Both the position numbers and the translations under genes were made by a program. A stretch of DNA of 64,000 bases. Origin: Zoogloea sp. LCSB751. Lineage in GTDB: Bacteria > Pseudomonadota > Gammaproteobacteria > Burkholderiales > Rhodocyclaceae. The notes under the pieces are model-generated. The model did no database searches. It was not told where the DNA came from and worked only from the letters and a program-made list of their open reading frames with translations. The DNA is taken from assembly GCF_002028455.1 (NCBI RefSeq), contig NZ_MWUM01000002.1, positions 124,001 through 188,000 of the forward strand, given 5' to 3'. Of the stretch, positions 47,802 through 55,671 are shown one piece after another; the stretch's first letter is position 1; each line of letters starts with the position of its first letter.

Positions 47802-47869
47802 GGGTGGAAGGCGTGCATTGGATGCTCAGAGGCCGATTGATCTCACTCGTGCCCGAGCCATTTCACGGC

Positions 47870-49153
47870 CTATGCAGGCTCATCCGCCGCCCTCAGCCCA
47901 CCATGCCGGCCCCAGAAGTGTCCCAGTTCATGGTCCGGGCATCTCAGGAACGAATCGATGAGCGGATGCAGGCTTAGTAGCGCAGCAATCAGAATGAGTG
48001 TTGTCAGAACGGCCAGGGTGCTTGCCAAGCCCAGTTGTGCATGCACTGGAACGATCAGCCCGCACCATAAGGCAATGCTCGCGGTTGCAATGAATTGCCC
48101 GGAAGCAGCCAGGCGCGCGCGTACGTCGGCGGGATAGCTCAGCGCAATCCGGAAGCCGACCCGCTGTGTGTAGATCTCCGTGCATGCGCCAATGAGGAAG
48201 GCGACGACAAGGGTTGCGAATGACGACAGTGGCACTTGCAGCGCGAAGATCGAGATGGCCGTGAGAGCCATGGAAGAGGTGACCCACTTTGCCCCGGCTG
48301 GAAAGCGCGGCGCTAGCATGGCCATGCCGGTGAGCAGTCCGCCGACGAAAGAAGCAGAGGACATCAGTCCAAGCTGCGTACTGTCCCGTCCGTTGTCGAG
48401 GACGATCTGTGGCAGCACGACGGCCAGGCATGAAGCCACCACAGCAGAATAGAGAACCTGCGTCAGCGTAAGCAGCCGTGGCCCCGTGCCGCTGCAGCGG
48501 AGTTGGAACCCCAGAAGAACATCTTCCATCCACCCGCGAATTCGCCTCGAATGACCTGTCGGTTGAAATGTGCTGGAAAACCCTCTGCCTGCCATTAAAT
48601 AGAAGACGACTGCGGCGGCAAAAAAGGACAGCTGTAAGAGGTATGCCACCACGAATCCGAAACAGGCCCCGACGCTCCCGGCCAGTATCGGCCCCAGGCT
48701 GCGTCCCACGTTGTCCAGGGTGCGTTGAAGTGAGACCACTCGGCGTGCGTCGCAAGCCCCCTTGGCGTCCAGAAAAATGGCCATGCGAATCGGTCCGACG
48801 ATGGTCATCGTGAACGCATTGGTAAGCGACAGCAGCAGAAGCACGGACCTGCTATAGCCCAGGCCAAGCAGGCCTGTACCCCATAAGAAATAATAGATCC
48901 CGCTACTTGCCAGACCATAGCCAAAGACCTTGATTCGGCTATGGCGATCTCCGAGTGGGGACAGCAGGGGGCCGAGAACAAGACTGAACAAGACATAGGA
49001 CCCGGTCGCCAGGCTCAAATCCGCAATGCCCCCATGCTTGGCTGCCCACCATGCGATGGTCAGGCTGCCCATGTTTCCACCAATCAGACTGCATGCCTGG
49101 CTAAGCCCCAGATACACGGTGGGTCGCGGCAGCTTCAAAATTCCATCCGGCAT
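47870..49153 (-). CDS. MFS permease, likely acquired
   Basis: A 427-aa major facilitator protein with about eleven to twelve hydrophobic segments; LLSPLGDRHSRIKVFGYG is the motif A loop and RRVVSLQRTLDNVGRSLGP lies between helices 4 and 5. The style is that of EntS-like or drug/siderophore efflux proteins. The gene is visibly less GC-rich than its neighbours and uses more A/T-ending codons, as if acquired by transfer. No regulator or partner gene is adjacent. Substrate unknown. Confidence 0.7.
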   Translation of the reverse strand: MPDGILKLPRPTVYLGLSQACSLIGGNMGSLTIAWWAAKHGGIADLSLATGSYVLFSLVLGPLLSPLGDRHSRIKVFGYGLASSGIYYFLWGTGLLGLGYSRSVLLLLSLTNAFTMTIVGPIRMAIFLDAKGACDARRVVSLQRTLDNVGRSLGPILAGSVGACFGFVVAYLLQLSFFAAAVVFYLMAGRGFSSTFQPTGHSRRIRGWMEDVLLGFQLRCSGTGPRLLTLTQVLYSAVVASCLAVVLPQIVLDNGRDSTQLGLMSSASFVGGLLTGMAMLAPRFPAGAKWVTSSMALTAISIFALQVPLSSFATLVVAFLIGACTEIYTQRVGFRIALSYPADVRARLAASGQFIATASIALWCGLIVPVHAQLGLASTLAVLTTLILIAALLSLHPLIDSFLRCPDHELGHFWGRHGGLRAADEPA

Positions 49154-49517
49154 GCAGGTGTCCAGGCTGTTCTGTCAGTGCTGTTACGACGGTTCTCGGA
49201 TCAGGATCGCATTTTCGGGTGACCCGCAAGGTCGGCCGAAGGCTGCAGGCGAATTGCACCGAGTTTTGATCGATGTCGGCAGGTACTTCGTTGTACATGT
49301 TTGGAATATCTTAAATGGGTTCTTGCGCCTGTGTGAATTGTCGTTCCGCTGGGTTGGGCGAGTAAGTCATCTGTGCGCCGGCTGCGCTTTCTGTTATCGC
49401 TGAACGGGATTGGAGCCCTCGCATCGGGAGCCACGGGCGTGCTGCTTGCGGACCGCGTTAAAGCGATCGTGTGGGCTCTCTGCAAGGCCGCCATGGCTTC
49501 CGGGCGGGTGCATCGGC

Positions 49518-49523
49518 TAGAAT
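49518..49523 (+). promoter_or_regulatory. -10 element of aroG
   Basis: GGCTAGAATCG contains TAGAAT, a common betaproteobacterial -10; the -35 is weak (TGGCTT, about 18 bp upstream). The start would lie close to 49530. Confidence 0.4.
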
Positions 49524-49524
49524 C

Positions 49525-49548
49525 GTCGGCTCATATCTAGCAGCCGAC
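49525..49548 (+). promoter_or_regulatory. Dyad in the aroG leader
   Basis: GTCGGCT / AGCCGAC with a 10-nt centre lies just downstream of the -10 element and overlaps the start of the CAGGA ribosome-binding site. It could be an operator or a leader hairpin limiting translation. Confidence 0.35.
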
Positions 49549-49558
49549 AGGATTCACC

Positions 49559-50641
49559 ATGCATTCCGCCTCGAAAGCCCATATCGACGACGTCCGGATC
49601 AAGGAGATCAAGGAACTCGCCCCGCCCGCCCATGTGCTGCGGGAATTTCCCGCTTCGCCGAAGGCTGCGGAAACGGCCTTCGAGGCACGCAGCGCGATCC
49701 ACCGCATCCTGTTCGGTGCCGACGACCGCCTGCTGGTGGTCATCGGCCCCTGTTCGATCCACGACACCGCGGCGGCGATGGAATACGCCCACCGCCTGCA
49801 GGCCGAGGCCGAGCGCCTCAAGAACGACCTGCTGGTGGTGATGCGCGTCTACTTCGAGAAGCCCCGCACCACCGTCGGCTGGAAGGGCCTCATCAACGAT
49901 CCGCAGCTCGACGGCAGCTTCCGCATCAACGAAGGCTTGCGCATCGCGCGCAAGCTGCTGTCCGATGTGAACGACCTCGGCCTGCCGGCCGCCACCGAGT
50001 TCCTCGACATGATCACGCCGCAGTACGTGGCCGACCTCATCGCCTGGGGCGCCATCGGCGCGCGCACCACCGAGAGCCAGGTGCACCGCGAGCTGGCCTC
50101 CGGCCTGTCGTGCCCGGTGGGCTTCAAGAACGGCACCGACGGCAACATCCGCATCGCCGTTGACGCCATCAAGGCAGCCCAGTCGCCCCACCATTTCCTG
50201 TCCGTCACCAAGGCCGGCCATTCCGCCATCGTCAGCACCACCGGCAACGAGGACTGCCACCTGATCCTGCGCGGCGGCAAGGGCCCCAACTACGACGCCG
50301 CCAGCGTCGACGCCGCCTGCAAGGAACTGGCCGCCTCCGGCGTCACCGGCAAGCTGATGATCGACTTCTCCCACGCCAACAGCAGCAAGCAGCACCAGCG
50401 CCAGGTGGACGTGGCCCGTGATGTGGCTGGCCAGATGGCCGCCGGCGAAGACCGCATCATCGGCGTGATGGTCGAATCCCACCTCAAGGAAGGCCGCCAG
50501 GACCTCAAGCCCGGCGTCGAACTGGAATACGGCAAGAGCATCACCGATGCCTGCATCGGCTGGGAAGACAGCCTCACCGTCCTCGACGTGCTCGCCGAAG
50601 CCGTGCGCCAGCGCCGCGTGCAGCGCGCCGTGCCGGAATAA
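49559..50641 (+). CDS. aroG: 3-deoxy-7-phosphoheptulonate synthase (class I)
   Basis: A 360-aa DAHP synthase, the first enzyme of the shikimate pathway (PEP plus erythrose 4-phosphate). Seen: LLVVIGPCSIHD, RVYFEKPRTTVGWKG, GARTTESQVHRELASGLSCPVGFKNGT and IDFSHANSSK. Length and N-terminal extension fit the AroFGH type, which is feedback-inhibited by an aromatic amino acid; which one cannot be told from sequence alone. It provides chorismate used by TrpE elsewhere in the window. A strong terminator follows. Confidence 0.96.
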   Translation: MHSASKAHIDDVRIKEIKELAPPAHVLREFPASPKAAETAFEARSAIHRILFGADDRLLVVIGPCSIHDTAAAMEYAHRLQAEAERLKNDLLVVMRVYFEKPRTTVGWKGLINDPQLDGSFRINEGLRIARKLLSDVNDLGLPAATEFLDMITPQYVADLIAWGAIGARTTESQVHRELASGLSCPVGFKNGTDGNIRIAVDAIKAAQSPHHFLSVTKAGHSAIVSTTGNEDCHLILRGGKGPNYDAASVDAACKELAASGVTGKLMIDFSHANSSKQHQRQVDVARDVAGQMAAGEDRIIGVMVESHLKEGRQDLKPGVELEYGKSITDACIGWEDSLTVLDVLAEAVRQRRVQRAVPE

Positions 50642-50664
50642 GCAGTCCGTTTCCCGTACGCTCG

Positions 50665-50691
50665 ACGGCGCCGCAAGGCGCCGTTTTTTTT
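50665..50691 (+). terminator. Intrinsic terminator after aroG
   Basis: ACGGCGCC-GCAA-GGCGCCGT stem with a run of eight T (50684-50691). Confidence 0.92.
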
Positions 50692-50907
50692 GCCTGGCAT
50701 GTCCGTAAGTCGCACTGACTGTCGGGAATCTTTACAGCGCTCGCCGCATTCCTCGTACCGGCGTCGTCGACCGGACAGAAACTGCCTATGAATCAACATT
50801 TTGGGCGGGCATGCCCAACTTGGTAGGTTAATTGCTCATTCACCCGCAAACCGTGTTCTATATCGAAGACGGCCGGTACTCCGGCCTTTCCGGCGAGAGG
50901 GACTGCA

Positions 50908-51465
50908 GTGCGCTTCCGGTGGATGTTCATCGCGCTGTACCTGATATCCGTCCTGCCCGGATGCGGTGGCGGCGCGTCACCCGATCAGCGCGATAGCGAG
51001 CAAGCCCTGCGCAAAGTGGCCGTCGCCGACATGCCAGCCCTTTCCGATTGCCTCCAGCGCATCAGCAAGCACCTCAATACCACCGGTGGCCAGGAGCAAC
51101 TGGGCATCTCCTGTGCGGTGGGCACCTATGTCGGCCGCAGCACCGGCGGCTACGACTGTTCCCTCAAGGTGGATGTGGAGCCGGCCGAACTGCGGCTCAC
51201 CATCCAGGACCGGGAAATCTCCATTCCCCTCGGCACCACCGCCTATAGCGCCGATGGTCGCCCGCTCATGAACGTGGAGGACGCCAGCCTGCCCGGTCAG
51301 CCCGGCTTTCAGGCCGTGCGCTACGTAGCGGGCAGCGCCGACGAGGCGCTCACCGAAACCCTGGCCTTGCGGCTGGAGGGGGGCACGCCGCGCCTGCCGA
51401 AAATGATTTACCAGAGCGTAAGGAACAACAAAGCCCAGACCACCGTGTGCAACTTTGGCCGCTGA
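50908..51465 (+). CDS. Predicted lipoprotein, unknown function
   Basis: A 185-aa protein starting at GTG. The signal (about 1-19) ends in a lipobox VLPGC, so it should be lipid-anchored. Cysteines at SDCLQR, GISCAV, YDCSLK and TVCNFG could form two disulfides in the mature domain. I do not recognise the family. It lies alone after the aroG terminator; the 216 bp upstream contain the palindrome GGGCATGCCC (near 50806) but no clear promoter. Confidence 0.7.
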   Translation: MRFRWMFIALYLISVLPGCGGGASPDQRDSEQALRKVAVADMPALSDCLQRISKHLNTTGGQEQLGISCAVGTYVGRSTGGYDCSLKVDVEPAELRLTIQDREISIPLGTTAYSADGRPLMNVEDASLPGQPGFQAVRYVAGSADEALTETLALRLEGGTPRLPKMIYQSVRNNKAQTTVCNFGR

Positions 51466-51516
51466 CGGTCGCTTGCCGCTGCCGGTTGCCAAGCCGAATC
51501 CTGCAGAGGAGGGAAT

Positions 51517-52260
51517 ATGCGTACCCATGCTCCATCTCGATGCCTGCCCCGCTTCCTGCGCGGCGCGGCACTTGCCGTGGCGATCGGCATCAGCGTGCCG
51601 GCCCTTGCCGCGCTGAGCACCTATCAGAACCAGGCCAACTTCAGTACTGCCATCACCGGCCTCACCGCCACCACGACGAACTTCGACAGCCTCGCGCCCG
51701 GCACCAGCTACGCGCCGGGCAGCGGACCGGCCGGTTCCGGCTTCACCGTCGGCCTGACGGCCGGCAGCGTCAGCTCCGGTTTCAACCTGCCGACCGTGGG
51801 CAATACCTTCTGGACCACCTCCGGCGCCAATTACCTCGGCCTCGACAACCCGGACACGGCTTTTGAGTCTGGTGACGAGCTGGTCTTCAGCTTCCTGTCG
51901 CCGGTGCGGGGCTTTGGCCTCTACGTGGTGGGCGGGCACGACCTGCTGGACATCCAGGCTGGCGCGGTCACCCTCACCGTCGATGGCGCCACCGTGGCCA
52001 TCTCGTCCACCGACTATCTGACCAGCGGCAATGGCGACTACGCCTTCTTCCTCGGTTTCGCCACCGATGACGGCAGCACCTTCAGCAGCGCCACGCTGAC
52101 CGTGGGCGACCGGTCGGGCGTCATTCCGGTAACGGTGGATGACGTCACGCTGGCCCGTACCCGCGGCGGCGGAAACACCGTGCCGGAGCCGGGCTCCCTG
52201 TTGCTTGTGGCCACCGCGATTGGTGCCGCCTCACTGCGTGCGCGTCGCGCCCGCCGTTGA
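51517..52260 (+). CDS. PEP-CTERM sorting domain protein
   Basis: A 247-aa exported protein. The signal peptide (about 1-32) ends SVPALA. The body is rich in Thr, Gly, Ser and Asp and looks beta-sandwich-like (FDSLAPGTSYAPGSG, then FLSPVRGFGLYVVGGHD). The C-terminus is a PEP-CTERM signal: VPEPGSLLLVATAIGAA and basic tail RARRARR. It should be processed by an exosortase not in this window. It ends 27 bp before the tail-collar-like gene. Confidence 0.87.
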   Translation: MRTHAPSRCLPRFLRGAALAVAIGISVPALAALSTYQNQANFSTAITGLTATTTNFDSLAPGTSYAPGSGPAGSGFTVGLTAGSVSSGFNLPTVGNTFWTTSGANYLGLDNPDTAFESGDELVFSFLSPVRGFGLYVVGGHDLLDIQAGAVTLTVDGATVAISSTDYLTSGNGDYAFFLGFATDDGSTFSSATLTVGDRSGVIPVTVDDVTLARTRGGGNTVPEPGSLLLVATAIGAASLRARRARR

Positions 52261-52287
52261 TTCACGATCCACCCCAAGGAGATGATC

Positions 52288-52890
52288 ATGAAGAAATTGA
52301 CCCACGGCCTCCTCGCCACCGCAGTCGTAGCCAGTTTGGGCGGTTTCGCCACCTGCGCCTCGGCCCAGGCGGAGCCCTTTATCGGTCAGATCATGTGCGC
52401 CGGCTTCAACTTCGCACCGAACGGCTGGGCCGAACTCAACGGCCAGCTGTTGCCGATCGCCACCAATACCGCGCTGTTCTCCCTGCTCGGTACCACCTAC
52501 GGCGGCGACGGCCGCACCACCTTCGGTCTGCCCGACATGCGCGGCCGCGTCCTGATGCACGCTGGCCAGGGGCCTGGCCTCACCAACCGGAACCAGGGGG
52601 AGAGCGCCGGCACCGAAACCCAGACCATCGGCATCGCCAACATGCCTGCGCACACCCACCAGGTGGCACCGCTGGGCAGTGGTGCCGACGCCACGGCCGT
52701 GTCGCCGGCCGGCGCGATGCCCGCCTCCAAGGCACGCACCACGCTCTACACCGCCAACGGCCCGGCGCTGCCGATGGCCACCACCACCAGCAGCTCGACC
52801 GGCGGTGGCAACCCCATCTCCAACATGCAGCCTTATGTTGTAGTGAAGTGTTTCATGGCCACCCAGGGCATCTTCCCGTCCCGGCCATAG
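52288..52890 (+). CDS. Exported phage tail-collar domain protein (MdpB-like)
   Basis: A 200-aa protein with a signal peptide (about 1-27, ending SAQA) followed by a complete tail-collar domain: PFIGQIMCAGFNFAPNGWAELNGQLLPI, LFSLLGTTYGGDGRTTFGLPDMRGRV and, at the end, NPISNMQPYVVVKCFMATQG. Tail-collar domains are usually in phage short tail fibres or in 'microcystin-dependent' proteins; the family function in bacteria is unknown. Two cysteines (IMCAGF, VVKCFM) could be bridged after export. AAGGAG at 52276-52281 fits the ATG at 52288 rather than that at 52282. Confidence 0.85.
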   Translation: MKKLTHGLLATAVVASLGGFATCASAQAEPFIGQIMCAGFNFAPNGWAELNGQLLPIATNTALFSLLGTTYGGDGRTTFGLPDMRGRVLMHAGQGPGLTNRNQGESAGTETQTIGIANMPAHTHQVAPLGSGADATAVSPAGAMPASKARTTLYTANGPALPMATTTSSSTGGGNPISNMQPYVVVKCFMATQGIFPSRP

Positions 52891-52917
52891 GACGCGCTAC
52901 GGCCCTCCCGCAGTCCG

Positions 52918-52943
52918 AACGGCGCCTCAAGGCGCCGTTTCTT
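52918..52943. terminator. Bidirectional terminator between the collar gene and the eut regulator
   Basis: AACGGCGCC-TCAA-GGCGCCGTTT with TTTCTT on the plus strand and a short A-side run on the other, between two convergent genes. The stem is nearly identical to that of the aroG terminator. Confidence 0.8.
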
Positions 52944-52955
52944 CATGCACGGCCG

Positions 52956-53957
52956 TCAGCCCTGGCGGACCGACTCCGACGGCAGCTCGCCGAACATCCG
53001 CTTGTAGTCCCGCGCGAACTGGCTCATGTGGGTGAAGCCCCAGTCGTAGGCGACGCTCGATATCGGCCGGCGGCCCTCGCCGTAGCGCAGTTCGCGGCGC
53101 ACCTCGTTGAGGCGCAGGCTGCGCATGTAGGCCAGCGGCGGCAGGCCGGTGATGTCCTCGACGCAGTTCTGCAGTGCCCGCCGGCTGACGTGCAGGTGGG
53201 CGCACAGCTCGGGGATCGCCGGTGGCTGCTCCGGGTGGTCGAGGACGAAGCGGCGCAGCTTGTCCACCAGCTGCTGGTGCTGCAGGCGCGTGCGGCTCGC
53301 CGCGGCCGGCTGGCTGTGCTGGCCGGTGAGCATCGCCGCCAGCGCGTCGAAGATGCGCAGCTGCAATTCCTCCGCGGTATAGCCCTGGCTGGCCGCCGGC
53401 CCCTCCGCGTCGGCGAGGATGCCGGCCAGCGTCGCGCACAAGGCCTCCTTGTGGCCGGGGGCCAGGTTGCGCACGTCGCCTTGTTGCAGCAGACGGTCCA
53501 GATCCTGGTGGGCGGTGTTCTCCAGGTAATCCGCAAAGGCCAGGCGGTCCACCACGATCCCGAACAGGTTGAAGTCCGGCGCGGTGATCAGGTCGAACTC
53601 GGCGCCGCCGTCGCGCACGCACACTGCCTGCGACGCCAGCGCCTTGCCGCCCATCGCCATCATGCCGTCCCGCGCCGCCGGAATGCCGAACCACACCGAG
53701 CGCGGCCAGGCGGCACAGGTCTGGCGCAGCTGGCGGTTGGCGCTCTCCACGAAGACCTGGGTCTTGGGCAGCCACAGCTCCGTCACGCTCCCTTCGAAGT
53801 GGCCCGGCGACAGCTGGTCGTAGCGCTGGTCCCACTGGGACAGGTTGTGGGCCTGCTCGTCCGCATCCCGCGACCGCGTGACGCGGCGCAGGGGACGAAC
53901 GCGGTCGGATGGGGCGGCGGGGAAGGGGGGCATGGGGGTGTCCTGCGGATGAGTCAT
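52956..53957 (-). CDS. eutR: AraC-family regulator of ethanolamine genes (EutR-like)
   Basis: A 333-aa regulator with an N-terminal ligand-sensing region resembling EutR (AHNLSQWDQRYDQLSPGHFEG near residue 36) and a C-terminal double helix-turn-helix (about 235-330) with LHVSRRALQNCVEDITGLPP and YDWGFTHMSQFARDYKRMFGE. EutR in enterics senses ethanolamine with B12. It is divergent from the permease gene, and repeated CTTGCTA sites lie in between. The ATG at 53957 gives the usual EutR length; the open frame extends further upstream but loses similarity. Confidence 0.88.
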   Translation of the reverse strand: MTHPQDTPMPPFPAAPSDRVRPLRRVTRSRDADEQAHNLSQWDQRYDQLSPGHFEGSVTELWLPKTQVFVESANRQLRQTCAAWPRSVWFGIPAARDGMMAMGGKALASQAVCVRDGGAEFDLITAPDFNLFGIVVDRLAFADYLENTAHQDLDRLLQQGDVRNLAPGHKEALCATLAGILADAEGPAASQGYTAEELQLRIFDALAAMLTGQHSQPAAASRTRLQHQQLVDKLRRFVLDHPEQPPAIPELCAHLHVSRRALQNCVEDITGLPPLAYMRSLRLNEVRRELRYGEGRRPISSVAYDWGFTHMSQFARDYKRMFGELPSESVRQG

Positions 53958-53985
53958 GGGGAACGCGTAGCAAGCCGCGTACCGC

Positions 53986-54001
53986 TGGCACTGTCCTTGC
54001 C
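53986..54001 (+). promoter_or_regulatory. Sigma-54-like promoter pointing to the eut operon
   Basis: TGGCACTGTCCTTGCC fits TGGCACG-N4-TTGCW except at positions 7 and 16; GG and GC spacing is right. It would give a leader of about 245 nt before the permease ATG, which is long, so it may be secondary or fortuitous. Nitrogen control of ethanolamine use would be logical. Confidence 0.4.
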
Positions 54002-54170
54002 GGAGGGGCTTGCCGGCGCGGGCCGGGCGACGCTTTCCACCGCGCGCGCAAGGCGTCGGCGGGGGTGTGAAAGTCCCTGCCGGCCCCCCTGTTGGTGCAT
54101 TGCAGCAGGGGTCGGCACAGGGCTGGTGCGCGTTTTGGGTGGCGTGTTGCAGGCGGATTGCAGTCGTGCC

Positions 54171-54202
54171 GAATCTTGCTATTGCGGTGCTGAAACTTGC
54201 TA
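54171..54202 (+). promoter_or_regulatory. Direct repeat GAAWCTTGCTA, candidate EutR site
   Basis: GAATCTTGCTA (54171-54181) and GAAACTTGCTA (54192-54202) repeat with a 21-bp period, two helical turns, as expected for an AraC-family dimer site. A third CTTGCTACG is found on the minus strand at 53966-53974, next to the eutR start. Confidence 0.55.
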
Positions 54203-54258
54203 CGTGCCACCCCGCCCGCTGATCCACGATTCAGCCATCGACCCCTTAGGAGTGAATC

Positions 54259-55647
54259 ATGAGCGCAACAAAGCAGTCCTCGCCCGCGCTGTCGGCAACC
54301 CTTGGCACCTGGCAGCTGTGGGGCATCGCCGTCGGGCTGGTCATCTCCGGCGAGTACTTCGGCTGGAGCTTCGGCTGGGCCTCGGCCGGCACCCTCGGCT
54401 TCCTGGTCACCACCATCATGGTGGCCATCATGTACGGCACCTTCATCTTCAGCTTCACCGAGCTGACCGCAAGCATCCCCCACGCCGGCGGCCCCTTCGC
54501 CTACAGCTACCACGCCTTCGGCCCCACCGGCGGCTACCTGGCCGGCATGGCCACGCTGATCGAGTTCGTGTTTGCACCGCCGGCCATCGCGCTGGCCATC
54601 GGCGCCTACCTCAACGTGCAGTTCCCGTCCCTCGACCCGAAGATCGCGGCGACCGGCGCCTATATTGTCTTCATGGGCCTCAACATCGTCGGCGTGACCA
54701 TCGCCGCCACCTTCGAGCTCTTCGTCACGCTGCTCGCCATCTTCGAGCTGCTGGTCTTCATGGGCGTGGTGGCGCCGGGCTTTTCGATGGACAACTTCGC
54801 CAAGGGCGGCTGGAGCGGCGCGGACAGCTTCTCGCTGGCGGCGATCCCCGGCATCTTCGCGGCGATCCCCTTCGCGATCTGGTTCTTCCTCGCCATCGAA
54901 GGCGTGGCCATGGCTGCCGAAGAAGCCAAGGACCCCAAGCGCTCCATCCCCATCGCCTACACCGGCGGCATCCTGACCCTGGTGGTGCTGGCGGTCAGCG
55001 TGATGGTGTTTGCCGGCGGCGTGGGCGACTGGACCAAGCTGGCCAACATCAACGACCCGCTGCCCCAGGCCATGAAAACCATGGTCGGCGAATCCAGCGG
55101 CTGGCTGCACATGCTGGTGTGGCTGGGTCTGTTCGGGCTGGTCGCCTCCTTCCACGGCATCATCCTCGGCTACTCCCGCCAGATCTACGCCCAAGCCCGC
55201 TCCGGCTACCTGCCGGGCTGGTTCGGCAAGGTCCATCCGCGCTTCAAGACCCCGCACCGGGCCATCCTCGCCGGCGGCGTGGTCGGCATCGCGGCAATCT
55301 TCAGCGACGAATGGCTGTCCTTCGGCGGCCAGAGCCTCACCGCCAACATCGTCACCATGTCGGTCTTCGGCGCCCTGCTGATGTACGCCCTCAGCATGGC
55401 CGCACTGTTCAAGCTGCGCGCCACCGAGCCGCGCCTGGCCCGGCCCTACAAAGCCCCGTTCTACCCGCTGTTCCCGGCCATCGCGCTGGCCGGCGCGCTG
55501 ATCTGCCTGGCCACGGTGGCCTGGTTCAACCCGCTCTTGGCCGGCGTCTTCGTGCTGATCCTGGCCCTCGGCTACGGCTACTTCCAGCTCACCCACAAGC
55601 AGCGCGAAGCGGCCCCCATCGCGGCGCTGGCCGCCGAGGCCGAGTAA
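54259..55647 (+). CDS. eat: Ethanolamine permease
   Basis: A 462-aa amino acid/polyamine/organocation transporter with about twelve hydrophobic segments. The order GIAVGLVISGEYFGWSFGW, FTELTASIPHAGGPFAYSYHAFGPTGGYLAG and AIEGVAMAAEEAKDPKRSIP matches the ethanolamine permease subfamily (TIGR00908 type). TTAGGAG precedes the ATG. It heads the operon eat-eutB-eutC. Confidence 0.93.
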   Translation: MSATKQSSPALSATLGTWQLWGIAVGLVISGEYFGWSFGWASAGTLGFLVTTIMVAIMYGTFIFSFTELTASIPHAGGPFAYSYHAFGPTGGYLAGMATLIEFVFAPPAIALAIGAYLNVQFPSLDPKIAATGAYIVFMGLNIVGVTIAATFELFVTLLAIFELLVFMGVVAPGFSMDNFAKGGWSGADSFSLAAIPGIFAAIPFAIWFFLAIEGVAMAAEEAKDPKRSIPIAYTGGILTLVVLAVSVMVFAGGVGDWTKLANINDPLPQAMKTMVGESSGWLHMLVWLGLFGLVASFHGIILGYSRQIYAQARSGYLPGWFGKVHPRFKTPHRAILAGGVVGIAAIFSDEWLSFGGQSLTANIVTMSVFGALLMYALSMAALFKLRATEPRLARPYKAPFYPLFPAIALAGALICLATVAWFNPLLAGVFVLILALGYGYFQLTHKQREAAPIAALAAEAE

Positions 55648-55671
55648 GGCGCACGCCCGGAGTTCTAGACC

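Larger units (their letters stand above)
49154..49558. other. Intergenic region upstream of aroG
   Basis: This 405-bp region lies between the divergent MFS and aroG genes and has the same lower GC as the MFS gene. I see no gene, tRNA or long repeat in it. The last ~45 bp carry the aroG promoter and leader hairpin, listed separately. Confidence 0.6.
53958..54258. other. Divergent regulatory region, eutR / ethanolamine permease
   Basis: This 301-bp region carries a sigma-54-like promoter on the plus strand (53986-54001), an inverted CTTGCTA copy at 53968-53974, and a CTTGCTA direct repeat near the permease gene. No gene is seen in it. Confidence 0.65.

Noticed and set aside
49154..49558. tRNA or small RNA gene upstream of aroG
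   Set aside because: No cloverleaf, T-loop sequence or strong terminator is seen in the region.
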